The translations under genes were made by a program, and so were the position numbers. From Coxiellaceae bacterium (GTDB taxonomy: Bacteria > Pseudomonadota > Gammaproteobacteria > Coxiellales > Coxiellaceae): 5,706 nucleotides of DNA. Positions within the stretch are counted from its first letter, which is position 1. Every line of letters begins with the position of its first letter. The DNA lies in NCBI GenBank assembly GCA_014238445.1, contig JABABC010000233.1:1-5706 (forward strand), written 5' to 3'. Under the pieces are notes generated by a model. It did not search any database. It saw only the letters and a program-made list of their open reading frames with translations, and was not told the DNA's origin. This document shows, in pieces, positions 5,164 to 5,706 of this stretch.

Positions 5164-5706
5164 ATGTTTTATTATCATGAGATTGACCCGGTGGCTTTTC
5201 ATGTAGGGCCATTGGCTGTGCATTGGTATGGTTTGATGTACTTAGTGGGCTTTTCGGTAGCCTGGTTGCTAGGTGTCTGGCGTGCTGCGCGTAGTCATGG
5301 AGTTTGGACGGCTAATCAGGTGTCAGATCTTATTTTTTATGGGGCCATTGGGGTGATTGTTGGTGGGCGAATAGGGTATGTGCTGTTTTATAATATATCG
5401 TTTTATTGGCATCATCCCTTATCTGTTTTTGCTGTCTGGGATGGTGGCATGTCATTTCATGGCGGTTTATTAGGAGGAATCATTGCGTTCTGGTTGTTTA
5501 GTCGTTATACAGCAAAAAATTTATGGGATGTGACGGATTTTTCTGCACCCTTAGTGCCTATAGGTTTGGGTTTGGGTCGCTTAGGAAATTTTATTAATAA
5601 TGAGTTATGGGGTCGAACGACAGAGATGCCTTGGGGGGTTGTATTCCCAGGTGCCGGTGCATTGCCACGCCACCCTTCACAGTTGTATGAATGTTTTACA
5701 GAAGGG
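5164..5706 (+). CDS. lgt: Phosphatidylglycerol-prolipoprotein diacylglyceryl transferase, N-terminal part (runs off right edge)
   Basis: Lgt is an inner-membrane enzyme that transfers diacylglycerol from phosphatidylglycerol to the lipobox cysteine of prolipoproteins, the first and usually essential step of lipoprotein maturation in Gram-negative bacteria. The window holds 181 codons. The start [26 protein letters not shown] matches the E. coli N-terminus, and [11 protein letters not shown] (67-77) and [11 protein letters not shown] (91-101) follow. His99 corresponds to E. coli His103. The Lgt signature [13 protein letters not shown] spans 138-150, with Arg139 equivalent to essential Arg143. 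[10 protein letters not shown] (167-176) is also present. Several membrane segments are visible (about 19-38, 56-74, 100-113). The C-terminal third, including the counterpart of E. coli Arg239, is outside the window. The gene begins 31 bases after the TSUP stop with no terminator between them. thyA would be expected next by comparison with E. coli, but cannot be seen. Confidence 0.97.
   Translation, partial: MFYYHEIDPVAFHVGPLAVHWYGLMYLVGFSVAWLLGVWRAARSHGVWTANQVSDLIFYGAIGVIVGGRIGYVLFYNISFYWHHPLSVFAVWDGGMSFHGGLLGGIIAFWLFSRYTAKNLWDVTDFSAPLVPIGLGLGRLGNFINNELWGRTTEMPWGVVFPGAGALPRHPSQLYECFTEG

Overview
The window looks like ordinary chromosomal sequence from a gammaproteobacterium. The gene order rppH - ptsP - (TSUP membrane protein) - lgt is a known gammaproteobacterial arrangement: E. 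coli has rppH-ptsP-lgt-thyA, and from memory Pseudomonas carries a TSUP-type gene in the same place. All proteins are close to those references over their whole visible length. The DNA is moderately AT-rich by eye, with many A/T-ending codons and several A or T runs of 8-9. That would fit an AT-richer lineage such as Legionellales or relatives, but the genus cannot be set from this sequence alone.

Layout. (1) Positions 1-1180, minus strand: the first 393 codons of nrdA, the large (alpha) subunit of aerobic ribonucleotide reductase. It runs off the left edge. Its N-terminus is long, with one good ATP-cone followed by a second, degenerate cone, the layout I recall for Pseudomonas-type NrdA rather than E. 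coli NrdA. (2) Positions 1181-1569: a 389-base divergent intergenic region. It holds the nrdA ribosome binding site, two candidate nrdA promoters, a pair of NrdR boxes whose starts are 32 bp apart, and two near-consensus DnaA boxes. Its right half has only a weak candidate promoter for the plus-strand genes. (3) Positions 1570-5706, plus strand: rppH, ptsP, a TauE/SafE-type (TSUP) membrane protein gene and the first 181 codons of lgt. These are separated by only 20, 6 and 32 bases with no visible terminator, so they probably form one transcription unit.

How the genes work together. NrdA makes deoxyribonucleotides; its control region suggests repression by NrdR when (d)ATP is high and a link to replication initiation through DnaA. 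RppH converts 5'-triphosphate RNA ends into monophosphates and so starts mRNA decay. PtsP (EI-Ntr) starts the nitrogen phosphotransferase relay. The TSUP protein probably moves a small sulfur-containing or organic anion across the inner membrane. Lgt performs the first lipidation step of lipoprotein maturation. They share an operon but no obvious single pathway.

I found no undescribed system, mobile element, CRISPR array, tRNA or rRNA. The most rewarding part is the nrdA control region. Smaller points are a Gly-to-Cys change in an otherwise conserved NrdA loop and long A/T homopolymers inside three coding regions.
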